A stretch of DNA of 64,000 nucleotides from AB-137-C09 sp964645625. GTDB taxonomy: Bacteria > Pseudomonadota > Zetaproteobacteria > Mariprofundales > Mariprofundaceae. The notes below the pieces were generated by a model. That model was given only the letters and a program-made list of their open reading frames with translations, was not told the origin of the DNA and ran no database searches. The number at the start of each line of letters is the position of its first letter. Within the stretch, counting starts at the first letter, position 1. The position numbers were made by a program, and so were the translations under genes. The DNA lies in the NCBI GenBank assembly GCA_964645625.1, contig CAZYAI010000006.1, positions 1-64,000 of the forward strand, read 5' to 3'. Shown piece after piece: positions 63,065 to 64,000 of this stretch.

Positions 63065-64000
63065 TGCGAATAAAATTGGTCTTGGTCTGTGCCTTGATGC
63101 TGGCGTTGTCGGTGAACAATGCCTATGCACGAATGGAATTGTTGGCCGATCAGGTGGTACGTGATGGCTATGGTCAAATCACTGCCGATGGTCACGTGCA
63201 GGCGAACCGAACGGATGAAGAGTTAACCTCGCAACACCTGCGCTATGACCCACTAAAAAAAGAAGTCTATGCCAAGGGTAATGTGTTACTAACATCGCCC
63301 AAAGCGACGGTTACAGCAGCATCAGCGCAGCTGCATACGGTGAACAAATCAGGACTATTGCAACACGCAACCATACACCTACCCGAAGGGCAATACATTC
63401 AAGCGGAGCATTTAGAGCGGCTGGATGAAACGCGTTACCGTGGCAAAGATATAACCTTTACAGAATGCCCGCCCGACCAACCAGCTTGGTTGCTCCATGC
63501 TTCACGTATTGATATAGACCAAGAATCGGGCGATATGTCGGTGCGCCATGCCCGCTTTGAAGTCTCTGGCGTGCCTGTGTTTTATAGTCCTTATTGGCAA
63601 TACCCCTTGCGGCGGCGTTCTGGCATGTTGATGCCGATCATCGGTACCAGCCAACGGCGCGGTACAGAAATCGCTCTACCGTACTACCTCGCCCCTTATG
63701 AAAACTGGGATGCTACGTTCACACCGCGTTGGATGACCGCTCGTGGGCTGATGAATGACCTAGAAGTTCGCCATATTTCATCTTATGGTGAAGAACAATG
63801 GCGCGGTGCAATGTTGCAAGACCGCGTGACAGGAACGCGCCGCTACCAAATCAAAGGCACGATGCATGAACAATTATTGCCTGGCGTCACCTTTAAAGCT
63901 GATGTCAATCAAACCAGCGATCATCAATATCTGTCCGACTTCTCCGTCGATGGAAAGCAAGCCAGTGCCCGTTTTATTAACAGTCAGGCTAGCCTAGGCT
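63065..64000 (+). CDS. lptD: LPS-assembly protein LptD, N-terminal part (runs off the window)
   Basis: The open frame from 63065 has a signal peptide (about residues 3-23, ending NAYA) and a periplasmic OstA-type beta-taco domain (MELLADQVVRDGYGQITADG ... YDPLKKEVYAKGNVLLTSP). It then enters the LptD barrel start (VPVFYSPYWQYPLRRRSGMLMP). An IGTSQRRGTEIALPYYLAPYENWDATFTPRW segment is strongly typical. LptD inserts LPS into the outer leaflet with LptE. The gene is cut at 64000 after 312 codons. Confidence 0.92.

Overview
This window looks like core chromosome of a Gram-negative proteobacterium of moderate G+C. The support is tolQ-tolR-tolA, LptD, SecB, lipoprotein RlpA and AsmA-type envelope proteins (two membranes), UbiG (ubiquinone) and GluQ. 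Gene content and order (lepA-lepB-DUF4845-rnc-era-recO; recA-recX-alaS; hflD; dusB) fit Gammaproteobacteria or a sister lineage such as Zetaproteobacteria. The sequence alone does not settle the class, and no rRNA lies here.

Layout. 0-1.5 kb: tolA (cut by the window edge, with an 18-bp tandem repeat), tolR, tolQ on the minus strand. 1.6-4.2 kb: tRNA-Ser(GGA), SRP RNA, purC, an unknown secreted protein and dusB. 4.3-7.4 kb: gluQ and a TPR/dual cNMP-binding protein, divergent from hflD and a 90-aa orphan. 7.6-12.8 kb (minus): nuclease, MscS channel, secB, PolB-type exonuclease, small membrane protein, Ppx/GppA. 12.9-19.9 kb (plus): ubiG, CinA-like, coiled-coil membrane protein, then an SbcD/YhaO-like nuclease with a YhaN/SbcC-like ATPase broken by one in-frame TAA. 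20.0-21.4 kb: an AT-rich two-gene accessory unit whose second product ends in a Ser/Cys/Gly tail. 21.5-32.5 kb: YdbH-like protein, the lepA-lepB-DUF4845-rnc-era-recO block, and a DUF748/AsmA-like protein. 32.6-54.9 kb is almost entirely minus strand: PspA-like, slt, aroC, fabI, PilZ; a DUF1538-DUF1538-PII-CBS module behind a glycosyltransferase; alaS, recX, recA, two rlpA paralogues, mltB; bioB, thrB; LOG protein, OmpA-like, nadA; a Crp-family regulator and DUF190. 55.3-60 kb (plus): small cytochrome c, nrdA, nrdB. 60.1-64 kb: grx, comF, then bioF, bioH and the start of lptD.

How the genes work together. Envelope upkeep dominates: Tol constriction, RlpA/MltB/Slt peptidoglycan turnover, AsmA-like lipid-transfer candidates, LptD, PspA, MscS, OmpA-like. 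Biotin synthesis is split between bioB (48 kb) and bioF-bioH (61-63 kb). Nucleotide and NAD supply (purC, nrdAB with a glutaredoxin nearby, nadA) and DNA repair (recA, recX, recO, YhaO/YhaN) are also represented.

The intergenic DNA carries at least five kinds of repeat: a MITE-like element with terminal inverted repeats (7.4, 55.7 and 60.0 kb), a 50-bp repeat (40.9, 46.1 and 53.7 kb), a 'GGATCAAGTCCGCAATG' family (15.0 and 53.9 kb), a large palindrome (29.4 kb) and a shorter one (32.5 kb). The best candidates for under-described biology are the DUF1538/PII/CBS module, the Cys-tail protein pair at 20-21 kb, the regularly spaced DnaA-box cluster at 50.0 kb, the perfect palindrome upstream of the cytochrome gene, and the interrupted yhaN.
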